64,000 nucleotides of DNA from Amia ocellicauda (Eukaryota > Chordata > Actinopteri > Amiiformes > Amiidae): NCBI RefSeq assembly GCF_036373705.1, contig NC_089856.1:6892501-6956500 (forward strand). The letters are read 5' to 3'. The notes under the pieces are model-generated. The model worked only from the letters and a program-made list of their open reading frames with translations. It was not told where the DNA came from and did no database searches. The stretch's first letter is position 1, and every line of letters starts with the position of its first letter. Made by a program: the position numbers and the translations under genes. Below are positions 21,209 through 33,419 of the stretch, piece after piece.

Positions 21209-24200
21209 ATGGATATCTTGTCAAAAGCACAACACCTGAACCATCAAGGCAATCTAGATTTCATACATACGCAGTATAGTTCTGCCATTAAAAAATATGA
21301 TGAAGCTCTGAATGTCTTGTTCAAGCTTTGCCATGTGGGCAGGTGAGTGGGAAATTGTCTGTATCTCAAATTCAGTCTTTTGTTCTTTACATGAGCAACA
21401 GATCCTCGAGATTCTACATGCATCAAAGCGCCTAGTAGAAGAAAGTTTTATACAATCGAGGCAAGGGACGACCGCCACTGTAGCTCCCGGAGACAAAGGC
21501 ATATGCATTGAGCCTTCACAATATAGCCCTCATTATAGTCTATGGAACAACTACCGCAGTTCCCCGCTAGTGACATGAAACTGTGTTGAGCATTGTGAGC
21601 CAATGGGCAGTTTATAACTGAGTTTGTGCAAAGAAATAAGGTTGACATACGAAGCAAATGATCTTGTATTTATTAGTTTTTAGAATCTGTTGCAATTCAT
21701 TGTGATAACATATGAATATACACTACTGTCAAAAGTTTTAGAACACCGCAATTTTTCAAGTTTACATTGAAATTTACACAGTTTAATGTCTCAGTGTACT
21801 CTGAAATTAAAGCATAGAACAAATAAACAATTGGCGATAAAAAAGAAATAATGGAATTGTTTAACAAAATCTAACCCCTTAACTGACAAACCCCTCTGGT
21901 ACCCTTAAAAGGGCACCAAATATGTGTGCTTCTCTTTAATCCCATGTGTACTCTTCACTGTTGTGACAAGTGTTTGGTATCCCATGAAAGCTGAGACTCT
22001 CAGCTTTCTAATAATGTGAAGCATTCTCTGATTTTTATACCACCCCCCCACACACATTTACGCCCCCTCTGCTTTCTGAAATGGGGGGGTGGGGGCAATA
22101 CTTGGTCTGAGTAGGAATACAAAATCAGAAAATACTGACAATTATGACATGTTCTGGAACCAGACAGTCTACTGATCAAAACAAGACCAAACAAGACTTA
22201 GGAGTTGCTGTGATGAGGCAAACAAGACTTAGCATCGAGAGTGCGTGACAATGGAGAATACATACAACAACTAATGAGCAAGGGAACATGAAACAGGTGG
22301 GAAGGGTAATTGTTGAAACAAGGATTGTGGTTGAATGATTGGAAGCAGGGTTCAGGGAGTGGAGACTGAAGAAGATAGACTGGGGCGGCCTCTGGTGGTG
22401 GAATTGTAAATAGTCAGGCTGTGGGTGTCACATTACTCCCCTCTCTATGGTTGACTACATGTACCCGTGACAGACAGCAACAAGGACGTCCACAAGGCTG
22501 GGGGATTGGCTCAGTCGTGTGTTTTTTATGGAAATCTGAGATAAGTGAGGGATGGAGGATGTCAGAGGCTGCCACCCAAGATTGCTCTTCTGAACCATAC
22601 CATTCCCAGGACACAAGATACTGGAGCTTTCCCCAAAGTCATCAAAACCTGAGGATAGACCTGACCAGATATGCAGGACCATCATGCAGTTCAATAGGAG
22701 GAGAAGGAAGATGAGAAGAGGCTGGATCATTGATGGGAGTGAATGGATCAGCAGTGACCTGCTTGAGAAAGGAGATTTTGAGACAGTAATTGCAATCTGT
22801 ATGTCACAGGATTAATCTGGATCTTAAAAGTGCCAATGAAACGGGAGCATATTTTTCTGGAAGAAAACCAAAGTCGTATGTCCCTCCTGGCCAGGTTGGT
22901 ACTGGGGTGCTGGTCAGTAACAATTTCTTCTGGCAATCCATAAACCCAAAAAACCTGGGAAAAAAGGAACTCCATGCTGACCTGCTGTGGGAAGACCTTT
23001 TAAAGGAGTTAGTCTGCAGGCTTTGGAAAACCGATCCATGGCTACAAGTATTGTGGTATAACCATTGGAATTGGGGAGATCTGTAATGAAATCAAGAGCG
23101 ATATGCCAGGGTCTGTTCGGAATATGAAGTGGCTCTAGCAAACTGGCAGGGAGTTGGCAATGTGACTTGGTTTGTGCACATATGGGACTGGCTGCGATGA
23201 AGTGGGTGACATCCTGGAGTAAGGTGGGCCACAAGAATTTTCATTGAACCAAAGACAGGGTGCGACATACTCCAGGATGTCCTGAGGGGAGCGAAGAAAG
23301 TAGCCAGTGCAGACCCTGGTAGCAGATAGAAGAAGGGACATACAGACAGGCAGGGCCATCAGATGGTGAGGGTTCTGTAACATTAGCTTGTTGTATCTGA
23401 TCCATAATATCCCACCAATTGGGAGCTACTATACCGGAGGTGGGGAGAATTGGTTCTGTGCTCACTGGAATCATGTGAGTGTCAAACTGTCGGGTGATGG
23501 CATCCATTTTTGTGTTCTTTGAGCCAGGGCAATGTTAAATGTAATCAAGTGAAAAACAATGCCCAGTGGCCCTGAAGGGGGTTCAGTCTCTTGGCGGCGT
23601 GGATGTATTCAATATTTTTGTGGTCAGTGAGGACGAGAAAGGGATGCTGGGCACCCTCTAACCAGGCGAGCTTTATAGCAAGGAGTTCCCGATTTCCAGT
23701 ATCATAATTGTGCTCAGATGGTGTGAGCTTCCTGGAGAAAAAGGTGCAGGGATAGAGAGCTTGTATGGTGTGCCATGTCATTGCGACAAGACTGTCCCTA
23801 CACCACTCTCAGAAGACATAACTCAAGAAGCAATGGTAAAACTCACACTTTTATCCTTTAACAAATAGTTTGTTTTGCAGCAAACACTGTAGAACCTGTC
23901 AAGCATGAGATATATGGTTAGAGTAGGTGTGTGAATAAATCAAGATGTCATAAATGTAGACAATAATAAAACAATTGAGATCAGGACAAAAGCCTTGAAA
24001 ACTGATGGTGCATTACTGAGACCAAAGGGCATGACCAAATATTCATAATGTCCAGTGTGTGTAATGAAGGCAGTTTTCCACTCATTCCCTTCTCGGATTC
24101 GTATTAAATTGTAGGCTCTCTGCAGATACAGCTTTGTGAAGAAACAGGCTTGTCTAATTTGTTCTAAGGCTGCAGGTACCAGGGGAAGCAGGTAGCGATA

Positions 24201-27200
24201 TTTCACAATGACCACATTAGGACCACAGTAATTGAAACAGGGTCAAAGTCCTCCATCCTTTTTTGTCACGAAGAAGAAACTCACTGTGGCTGGTGATGTA
24301 GAGGTATGAATGATGCCCAAATCGAGAGCCTCCTGGATGTATTCCTCCATGGCCTTTGTTTCGGGAAGGGAGAGAGGATAAATACGTCCCCTAGGAGGAG
24401 AAGTGCCAGGGAGGAGATCAATTGCACAGTCCCATGATTGATTTGGGGCTAGTGATGAAGCATGTGGTTTGTGGAAAACAGCGCCCAGGTCCTGATACTC
24501 AGAAGGAATGTCCAGCAGAGATGACAGATGAGGACTGTCTATGTGAGTGGCATGACACATCAGAGACAGACATTGAGAGAAATAGGAAGGTCCCCAGGAG
24601 AGAAGATCACAAGCAGTCCAAGAAATTACAGGGTCATGGTGGAGTTAATAACTAAGAATGACAGCTGTTCAGTATGTAGACAACCGATGTGCAGGGTCAA
24701 AGGGATTGTCATCAATGTGATGTGACCAGTACCGATATTGAGAATCAATGAGAAGAATGGCCAGGGCTTCACACTCCTGCATGTTGTGTCAGCTTTCCCC
24801 ACAAGTAGGCAACCTTATCTGCAGAATGGTAAGAGCTGTAGTTGATGATCTATTTCCCTATAAGACGGTTATCCTGGGTTTTAAAGCATTGAATTCCTAT
24901 AACTATATTGTGTTTTACTGTGATGTGTACTTTTTCCTAGTGTGTATCTGTGTGTGTGGTGTTTGGGGGCATACTTTGTATAAATACTTACAGCTTTAAG
25001 GACTTACAGATTCTTACAGCTGCAGGAACATTTAAAAAGTTGTCTTTTAGAAAGGATACAGCCCCCGCCCACAGCCGGTTGACAACGGATCAATGGATTT
25101 TCGCCCTTGCCCTCCAGAAACTCTGTACATGGGCTTGATGGGCAAACATTTACACTACAGTATTCTATAATGACAGTTTTAAGCATCTTCCAGTCACACA
25201 ATAGTGCACTCCAGCTATGAAAAACACTAAAGGAAGGTGTTTTATACAGTGAGGGAAAAAAGTATTTGATCCCCTGCTGATTTTGTACGTTTGCCCACTG
25301 ACAAGGAAATGATCAGTCTATAATTTTAATGGTAGGTGTATTTTAACAGTGAGAAACAGAATAACAACGAAAAAATCCAGAAAAACGCATTTCAAAAAAG
25401 TTATCAATTGATTTGCATGTTAATGAGGGAAACAAGTATTTGACCCCTTCGACTTCGTACTTGGTGACAAAACCCTTGTTGGCAATCACAGAGGTCAGAC
25501 ATTTCTTGTAGTTGGCCACCAGGTTTGCACACATCTCAGGAGGGATTTTGTCCCACTCCTCTTTGCAAATCCTCTCCAAGTCATTAAGGTTTCGAGGCTG
25601 ACGTTTGGCAACTCGGACCTTCAGCTCCCTCCACAGATTTTCTATGGGATTAAGGTCTGGAGACTGGCTAGGCCACTCCAAGACCTTAATGTGCTTCTTC
25701 TTGAGCCACTCCTTTGTTGCCTTGGCTGTGTGTTTTGGGTCATTGTCATGCTGGAATACCCATCCACGACCCATTTTCAATGCCCTGGCTGAGGGAAGGA
25801 GGTTCTCACCCAAGATTTGATGGTACATGGCCCCGTCCATCATCCCTTTGATGCGGTGCAGTTGTCCTGTCCCCTTAGCAGAAAAACACCCCCAAAGCAT
25901 GATGTTTCCACCTCCATGTTTGACGGTGGGGATGGTGTTGTTGGGGTCATAGGCAGCATTCCTCCTCCTCCAAACACGGCGAGTTGAGTTGATGCCAAAG
26001 AGCTTGATTTTGGTATCATCTGACCACAACACTTTCACCCAGTTCTCCTCTGAATCATTCAGATGTTCATTGGCAAACTTCAGACGGGCCATGTGCTTTC
26101 TTGAGCAGGGGAACATTGCGGGCGCTGCAGGATTTCAGTCCTTCACGGTGTAGTGTGTTACCAATTGTTTTCTTGGTGACTATGGTCTCAGCTGCCTTGA
26201 GATCATTAACAAGATCCTCCCGTGTAGTTCTGGGCTGATTCCTCACCGTTCTCATGGTCATTGAAACTCCACGAGGTGAGATCTTGCATGGAGCCCCAGA
26301 CCGAGGGAGACTGACAGTTATTTTGTGTTTCTTCCATTTGCAAGTAATCGCACCAACTGTTGTCACCTTCTCACCAAGCTGCTTGGCGATGGTCTTGTAG
26401 CCCATTCCAACCTTGTGTAGGTCTACAATCTTGTCCCTGACATCCTTGGACAGCTCTTTGGTCTTGGCCATGGTGGAGAGTTTGGAATCTGATTGATTGA
26501 TTGCTTCTGTGGACAGGTGTCTTTTATACAGGTAATGAGCTGAGATTAGGAGCACTCCCTTTAAGAGAGTGCTCCTAATCTCAGCTCGTTACCTGTATAA
26601 AAGACACCTGGGAGCCAAAAATCTTGCTGATTGATAGGGGATCAAATACTTATTTCCCTCATTAACATGCAAATCAATTTATAACTTTTTGAAATGTGTT
26701 TTTCTGGATTTTGTTGTTGTTATTCTGTCTCTCACTGTTAAAATACACCTACCATTAAAATTATAGACTGATAATTTCTTTGTCAGTGGGCAAACATACA
26801 AAATCAGCAGGGGATCAAATACTTTTTTTCCCTCACTGTATATTTATTTTTTCAAATGTATCACTGAATTAACAGAACAGACAGAAGATGTGATCATGAC
26901 CACATCATTTAACAAATTAAATGAGATATAATGATGGTAATATAATGTATTGTGTGTGTGAGGGACACTCATCTGTGTGGATTCAAAATGGACAGTGGGG
27001 TGAGAGAAAAAGTGGAGTACAGATAAAAGACAATGTCAAGAAAAATAGAGTGAAAGCAATGTTTTTACTGAAGTTAAAGATTAAAAACATTTTCTTAATT
27101 TGTAATGAAGGAGTACGATGTCAGAAGACATTAAATTAAACGCCTTCACTGGCATTAGTTCAGTGAGCTGCTTGAGTCTATCCTGGTAATTGGCCATCCA

Positions 27201-30200
27201 GGCCTTAAAGTTTGGGCACCTCTACACAATACCAATACCCTACCAAGAATCAGTTGCAAACAGTTTCAGTTACGCCCCTTGAATGTTACAATATATTTTA
27301 CTTTGAAGATACAATTAGCTTTATAGCCTTCTTATATGCAATATGCTTAAATACATACACTGTTGGAATTTGGTACAGGTGTACCTTATATTTAGATATT
27401 CTGCTGGATATAAGGTACATGGGGAAAATAAGTAAATCAATTATAAATTATAGTTTAGTAGTCAGAGCTTTAGTAGGCAGGTTATAGAGCAGGGGGTTGT
27501 GATAAGGGTTTATATGGTTTTAAAACTAAGGAAATCTCAGCATCCAAATGTTAGAAGAAAATAACTGCTTATTTTGTCTAAGATGTTAACGGGGTAGTTG
27601 GAAAAAGAACATACATATACAAGTTCCTTTGAAATGTAAAACTGGATATACACTCACCTAAAGGATTATTAGGAACACCTGTTCAATTTCTCATTAATGC
27701 AATTATCTAACCAACCAATCACATGGCAGTTGCTTCAATGCATTTAGGGCTGTGGTCCTGGTCAAGACAATCTCCTGAACTCCAAACCGAATGTCTGAAT
27801 GGGAAAGAAAGGTGATTTAAGCAATTGTGAGCGTGGCATGGTTGTTGGTGCCAGACGGGCCGGTCTGAGTATTTCACAATCTGCTCAGTTACTGGGATTT
27901 TCACGCACAACCATTTCTAGGGTTTACAAAGAATGGTGTGAAAAGGGAAAAACATCCAGTATGCGGCAGTCCTGTGGGCGAAAATGCCTTGTTGATGCTA
28001 GAGGTCAGAGGAGAATGGGCCGACTGATTCAAGCTGATAGAAGAGCAACTTTGACTGAAATAACCACTCATTACAACCGAGGTATGCAGCAAAGCATTTG
28101 TGAAGCCACAACACGTACAACCTTGAGGCGGATGGGCTACAACAGCAGAAGACCCCACTGGGTACCACTCATCTCCACTACAAATAGGAAAAAGAGGCTA
28201 CAATTTGCACAAGCTCACCAAAATTGGACAGTTGAAGACTGGAAAAATGTTGCCTGGTCTGATGAGTCTCGATTTCTGTTGAGACATTCAGATGGTAGAG
28301 TCAGAATTTGGCGTAAACAGAATGAGAACATGGATCCATCATGCCTTGTTACCACTGTGCAGGCTGGTGGTGGTGGTGTAATGGTGTGGGGGATGTTTTC
28401 TTGGCACACTTTAGGCCCCTTAGTGCCAATTGGGCATCGTTTAAATGCCACGGCCTACCTGAGCATTGTTTCTGACCATGTCCATCCCTTTATGACCACC
28501 ATGTACCCATCCTCTGATGGCTACTTCCAGCAGGATAATGCACCATGTCACAAAGGTCGAATCATTTCAAATTGGTTTCTTGAACATGACAATGAGTTCA
28601 CTGTACTAAACTGGCCCCCACAGTCACCAGATCTCAACCCAATAGAGCATCTTTGGGATGTGGTGGAACGGGAGATCCGTGCCCTGGATGTGCATCCCAC
28701 AAATCTCCATCAACTGCAAGATGCTATCCTATCAATATGGGCCAACATTTCTAAAGAATGCTTTCAGCCCCTTGTTGAATCAATGCCACGTAGAATTAAG
28801 GCAGTTCTGAAGGCGAAAGGGGGTCAAACACAGTATGAGTATGGTGTTCCTAATAATCCTTTAGGTGAGTGTACACATTATGTGGAAGCAAATAGAAAAT
28901 GTAAGTTGTGTTAAAACTATGAAATATGTTTTAGATTTCTGTTTACTTCTTTTTTCAATTTGGTTCTATTTGTTTGTTTATTCTACATGTGTATGTCTAT
29001 GATTACTAACACCACTGCAATATCATAATGGTGTGTTTGTGCATCCTTTCTGTAGTTTATAAAAGGTTCTGGAACTTTGCAGGAGGGATTTTTGACGGTT
29101 CCCTCAGATTTCTTGGTTTTTCCTTCTGAACTGTTTTTCAAACCACAATCCAATTTAGGCCTAGAGTTCACTTAACAATTTTTTCAAATCATGATCTGGA
29201 TCATTATCATGCTGGAATGTTTATTTTCAACCAACCTTTCACTTCTTAGAAGAGGGAACCAGGTTCTTGCCCAATATTTCCTGGTAAATGTTTGAATCCA
29301 GCATTCCATTAATTCTAACGAGAGAACCAGGACCAGAGGATGTAAGACAAGCTAAAGTAAAACAGATCCATCTCCATATTTGACAGAGGGGATGATATTC
29401 TTCTCAACATGAGTTTCACCTTTTCAGTGACGAACATAACGCTGATTAGCATGTCCGTAAATCTCAATTTTGGTTTCATGTGACCATAAAACATTAAGAT
29501 GCAGTTTAGCAAATTCATACTGCTCCTTTTTTGCTGTGCTATCAGAAGAGGCTTATTTCCCTGCAATGCTAAATTAACACCAGATTCATGCAGCCAATGT
29601 CAAATAAGAAATTGTATCCTGATGATTCTAGACTCTCTTGGAGATCTTTAACCATTGCCCTTGGGTTTGACTCCCAAACTATCTTTCTCACAGCAGTGGT
29701 AATATTTTCTTAAATCTTCTTCATAGCAATGTAGCGATTGGAAACTGGAGGGTTCAGGCTCTTGTGATTATTTGTATTACTGTCAGCCAACTTGTAGAAG
29801 TCAATGAATTTGTGCATTCAAGAAACACACTTTCTTCTGATAAATCATCTTTTTGTAACAATTTATCATGAGATTAATAAATGTGGAGGCCATTATATAC
29901 CTTCACATAGACATTTGTAAAACATTGATTGTTTTGCTGTTTTACTTTTCTCAGGCATGTGATCAACTCGTTCAGTCACTCCATGCTGCCTACAACACGA
30001 AGTGGGCCTCTAATGGAAGTTCCTCTAAAGGAGACAACTGCTCCACAGCCAAGGCCTCTGGAGTTAAACCCAGATTCACACAAGGTAGGATAGTTGTAGG
30101 ATGTCCCTCATGACCATTTACTGCAGTAAATTGCATTAGTTGCATTTAAATTGCATAAATTCCATTTAGCTAATTTATCAATGCATGTATTTGTCTTGGT

Positions 30201-32804
30201 CTTGATTTAGCTAACCTTCTCCATGATTTACTGCACTTTTATTACATCTGTGCTGATTGTGTGGAGCTGAGTTCTTTAAGTACCTGAGTGTGAGAAAAAC
30301 CACAACAACAAACACATTTAAAGACATTTAAAGTGGTATTTGGAACAAAGACAATAGAAAAACTAGAACAGATCTATTGATTAAAAACTAGACCCATAAG
30401 CTTGAATGGTGCATCTTGACCTTTTATAAATTGGAAGCCTTAATCTTGCTTTAAAAGATGATCTCTGGTTTGCAGGAAGATCTTTCGTCTCAATACCTTC
30501 TGTAAACGTTAACTGTTTTATAAATCATTGCAAATTAAAGGATAGCACAACATTGCCTTCTTAATGAATATTCTGTCTCTTCCTTTGTTCTTGTGTCACT
30601 GAGATGCTGAATGGGGAGTTAAAAAAGCTGTACACGGCCATCACAAAAGCTAGGGTAAACCTTTGGCTGTTTGACGAGAACCAAGAGAAGTGTGGCCCTG
30701 CCTTTGAGTACCTGATCAAAGGAGGGTATGTGCAGGTAGTCAAGATTGATGAAGAAACAGGTGATTTAAAAAAAAATCTGATTTGAATCATGATTCTTTG
30801 GTTGTGCTTGACAGGAATGGATGTATTTCTAAAGCAAATTGTAGATATATTTATTTATATATAATTCAATTGTCTTGTTTTAGCAGAGATGTGATATGGG
30901 AAATGAAAATTAAACAATGAAAATGAATCAAAGAGTACATTTTCAACATGGTGCCTGCTTAGTTATGATTTTTGTCCCCCCAATTTTTGTTTCAGATATG
31001 TTTATTAAACCTTCTACTCAACAAAAGTGGATTGAAAGGGATTGTTTTGCAAAACATCAGTGCTTGAAGGTAAGAAAAATCATTAAATTATGATAATTAA
31101 ATACATTGTATCAACTGCATTTTCCAGTTATTTAATGTATAATATATTGTATGCTTTCTTAATACATCTTATCAATAAAGGTCATGATTCGTTTGCGAAC
31201 AAAAATAAAACAAAATATTTTCCTAATTTTATATTTAAATTGCAACAACATCCAGAATTAGAGCAAAACAACAATAAAAAAGATAGTCATCTTGGTGAGT
31301 TCCATTATTTTGTTTGGAGTGCAATACAGCCATCAATCTCAATGGGAAAACCACTTAAAATAAATGCTGCTGTATCAATATTCAATATTTAATATATATT
31401 TTTCATGTATTTCTCAGGTTGTTTCAATACTAAAAAATGGGTTTGAGTGTGTACAGTTGGAAATCTGAATGTATTTGATTGTGCTAATATATAATAAAAG
31501 AACCAATGTGAAAAACGCACTTTAGCTTAAAAGAAATTGCTATAAAGGAAACAATAAAATATATTACTTTTGGTATCCTTTTGTTATTCTTGGATTCTGC
31601 TTACATTATATAGCATGTTAAATATGTTTTCCCATTTCCCATCTACATATCTACACACAGAGTGTAATAATTATGTTGCCCTGCATAAGTATGTCTACTA
31701 ACAAATATAATAATAATATGCAATATGACTTGCAGCACTGTTATACAGCAGAGTTGTTATTATTCTTTCTCTTACTGCTTCTAGGTTGCTGCCAAATGCA
31801 AGGATAAATTGGCCTTGGCTAATGATGCACTTCTCAATTTGCATTCCAAGAAAGCCAGTCCCAAGTAAGTCTACAATACAAGACTATTATCTGCCTTGCC
31901 AAGTGCCAGTTATCTATCTATCTATCTTAAATATGTGCCACATTTCCTACAAAATACAGATTAGTGTATTTTGTTAAATACTGGGGATTAGAATTTAAAA
32001 TGGTTTGTTGATGGAATACATGGTACCCGACATATTTGTGTAATCCATTTCCAAATCGAAGTTTACCATTACTATACAATAAAACTAGAAAGAAATGTAC
32101 TCTGACTACTTAATCAGTAAATAATAATTTATTTACTGATTAAATAAATGATTAGCATTAGCAGTAAATAATCATGACTATCATAGCTTGTGCTGTTAAT
32201 ATTTAGTGGAAGTGTTGACATTACTTCATATATTCACAGAAAAACAACATAATGTTTTATTGCACAACGGTCCTTGGCTTGCAGCCAATAGAGTCCTTAT
32301 ATTGGTATGTCTTCATTTGCCAAGTCCATTTAAAATACTGTGATGATTTATAACTGGACATTTGGGAAATCATTTAAACATTGAACTAATATTCACAAAA
32401 AGTAGTACCACTTTTATCATAAGCATGTCTTTTTCAGACTTTGGTTTCCTGTGAATTAAAATGGTTAATTATGTATTGCGTTCTTTAAGACTTACGGTGG
32501 CCAATTTTCTAACTACATGTATTTACATGACAAATAATGTATGATTGTTATGTAGAAGAGTACCCACTATTGATCAGTATGTAACTGTCTAAATGTATAT
32601 GTAATTATTTTTTCTTTTAATAGGGAGATCCAGCTGGAATATTTGCAACTATCTAAGACATATCTGGAGTGCAATGTACCCGATCTGTCCATGAAATGTT
32701 TACAAAATGCAAAGGAGTATAGACTGTGTGCACAGTTGAGTAAGCAGATGGAAAAGGTGTGGTACTCTTCAGCTTTAAAGTCTTCAATTAGGTTTTTGTT
32801 TTAG
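21209..32804 (+). CDS. TRANK1-like fragment gene: TPR exon joined in phase to helicase motif VI and C-terminal TPR exons
   Basis: Six exons with GT-AG borders: 21208-21342 (ATG at 21209), 29955-30084, 30604-30760, 30996-31069, 31785-31864, 32624-32756. Phases fit across every junction (134+130+157+74+80+133 = 708 nt, no stop). Exon 1 encodes a TPR ([25 protein letters not shown]). Exons 2-3 match the region just before and at motif VI of the UvrD-like helicase of TRANK1 ([29 protein letters not shown]). Exons 4-6 match its following TPRs ([21 protein letters not shown]). The long exon(s) for ankyrin repeats and the Walker A/B ATPase core are missing; the 8.6-kb intron 1 holds transposons instead. 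If exon 6 is last, reading on stops at a TAG (32802-32804), giving 251 aa. The alternative is a dead partial copy. TRANK1 assignment is from memory. Confidence 0.62.
21721..21870. mobile_element. Tc1/mariner-like terminal fragment
   Basis: It starts after TA with CACTACTGTCAAAAGTTTTA and 'GAACACC', a recognised fish Tc1/mariner terminus pattern. No partner terminus or transposase is found. It lies in intron 1 of the TRANK1-like gene. Confidence 0.5.
22000..22432 (-). mobile_element. 3' LTR of the gypsy relic
   Basis: On the minus strand the LTR would start TGTGACACCC at 22432, directly after a purine-rich tract (GAGAGGGGAGTAA) that fits a polypurine tract. The far edge is not defined; G/C-rich text near 22050-22090 may already lie outside. 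Confidence 0.5.
22433..24660 (-). mobile_element. decayed Ty3/gypsy retrotransposon pol region
   Basis: Minus-strand pieces appear in pol order: reverse transcriptase (24560-23940), RNase H (23781-23545, RELLAIKLA and TDHKNIEYI) and integrase (23507-22914, with LDFITDLP and VAMDRFSKA), then a further integrase core piece with EEIVTDQ near 22900. Several frameshifts and stops separate them. RT is catalytically dead: the motif A Asp is Tyr ([11 protein letters not shown]), and the YxDD box reads YIYD (about 23947-23958). MPFGLSNAP is still intact. It sits inside intron 1 of the TRANK1-like gene in the opposite orientation. No gag and no 5' LTR are recognised. Confidence 0.85.
25343..26471 (-). 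pseudogene. Tc1 transposase with one frameshift
   Basis: The start is [20 protein letters not shown] at 26471, with paired helix-turn-helix DNA-binding domains. The catalytic half has [12 protein letters not shown] (first Asp), [10 protein letters not shown] (second Asp) and [12 protein letters not shown] (Glu). A single indel near 26092, within LLKKAH...ARLKFANEH, shifts the frame between the DNA-binding and catalytic halves; both halves are otherwise open. The last residues run past the usual [12 protein letters not shown] end into the terminal repeat. Confidence 0.92.
26514..26610. repeat. 44-bp-arm palindrome inside the family B transposon
   Basis: Arms 26514-26557 and 26567-26610 are inverted copies with about one mismatch and a 9-base loop. 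It lies just upstream of the transposase start codon and would form a strong hairpin in DNA or RNA. Confidence 0.93.
26839..27650. other. AT-rich intron spacer
   Basis: Part of intron 1 of the TRANK1-like gene between two Tc1 elements. Nothing else is recognised. Confidence 0.4.
27651..28871 (+). mobile_element. full-length 1221-bp Tc1-like transposon (family A, copy 2)
   Basis: It has the same length and termini (CACTCACCTAAAGGATTATT) as the copy at 13188-14408, flanked by TA at 27649-27650 and 28872-28873. Oriented on the plus strand, with an uninterrupted transposase frame. Confidence 0.96.
27799..28914 (+). CDS. Tc1 transposase, open throughout, stop codon lost
   Basis: Cut-and-paste DDE transposase, 371 codons before the stop. 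The start [13 protein letters not shown] lies 148 bp inside the element. The N-terminal half has paired helix-turn-helix motifs (for example [21 protein letters not shown]). The catalytic motifs [16 protein letters not shown] and LNPIEHLWD are intact and spaced as in other Tc1 (Asp-Asp-34-Glu). Where copy 1 ends with TAG after GGQTQY, this copy reads GAG. Translation therefore continues through the terminal inverted repeat and about 40 bases of host DNA, adding roughly 25 residues. Family A transposase is normally about 346 residues. Activity cannot be judged by eye. Confidence 0.93.
   Translation: MGKKGDLSNCERGMVVGARRAGLSISQSAQLLGFSRTTISRVYKEWCEKGKTSSMRQSCGRKCLVDARGQRRMGRLIQADRRATLTEITTHYNRGMQQSICEATTRTTLRRMGYNSRRPHWVPLISTTNRKKRLQFAQAHQNWTVEDWKNVAWSDESRFLLRHSDGRVRIWRKQNENMDPSCLVTTVQAGGGGVMVWGMFSWHTLGPLVPIGHRLNATAYLSIVSDHVHPFMTTMYPSSDGYFQQDNAPCHKGRIISNWFLEHDNEFTVLNWPPQSPDLNPIEHLWDVVEREIRALDVHPTNLHQLQDAILSIWANISKECFQPLVESMPRRIKAVLKAKGGQTQYEYGVPNNPLGECTHYVEANRKCKLC
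29030..29870 (-). mobile_element. decayed Tc1-like transposon
   Basis: Minus-strand text shows Tc1 transposase features out of frame: an [14 protein letters not shown]-like first-Asp block near 29500, and in plus-strand reading the typical 'ATCATTATCATGCTGGAATG' and 'CCATCTCCATATTTGACAG' blocks. It is heavily mutated and the termini are not resolved. It lies just before exon 2 of the TRANK1-like gene. Confidence 0.65.
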
Positions 32805-33419
32805 AATTAGAGAGATCAATCAGGTGTCCTTTTCTAAAGGACATATGCAGTTTCTAAAATGACTGGTTTATATTTTCTCATGTGTTGGTAAGAATGTATA
32901 AGTAATGTATCTGATATCTCTGTTCAAATTCTATCATATTATTATATTAGCAACACTTTCAACACTTAACTGTGTAACCCTCACCAAAACCCATAGTGGC
33001 TGTCTAAAGCTCAGCAGACTGCCCTTTCAGGATGTGAGGTTTCGTCACTTATAGGATAGTGAACAGACAGACAGACTACAACAAGAGCACATTTTCAAAT
33101 TTTGAAGATAAACAATGGGAAAACCCACTGTTTCACAGCTATTAATATTATTATTGTTGTTGTCACCGGAGAGCACAGGGATAGAGAGTACTGTTGTCTT
33201 AATAATGCTCACACTAATTCACATTTAGTCAAGTTTGCATGTCTGGTAATCTACATGCCACAGCTCAACCTTACGGCACACAGGCTGCACTTCCCCTTTT
33301 TGCACGTCTGTATAGGCCTGCAGAGCGCCTTTACAAATAATTATTTTCTGATTCAACTGCAACCCAATGTTATCTTTCATTTCAAAAATCATTTGTCACA
33401 CAACTGAGATAATAACTGT
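32805..33419. other. sequence downstream of the TRANK1-like exons
   Basis: No further TPR exon is recognised, although full-length TRANK1 would have more. AT-rich, unassigned. Confidence 0.35.

Larger units (their letters stand above)
25247..26838 (-). mobile_element. full-length Tc1-like transposon with IR/DR ends (family B)
   Basis: Length 1592 bp, flanked by TA on both sides. The ends are about 200-bp imperfect inverted repeats starting CAGTGAGGGAAAAAAGTATT, and each contains an inner copy of the same 'GATCAAATACTT...CCCTCA' motif, which is the IR/DR plan known from Sleeping Beauty-type elements. It carries one frameshifted transposase and a perfect-stem palindrome. A solo terminus of the same family lies at 49678. 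Confidence 0.95.

Noticed and set aside
29955-30084. Alternative frame of the second TRANK1-like exon, starting Ala-Cys-Asp-Gln
   Set aside because: It is also open, but it breaks phase with the next exon. The other frame joins both neighbours and matches the remembered TRANK1 text before motif VI.
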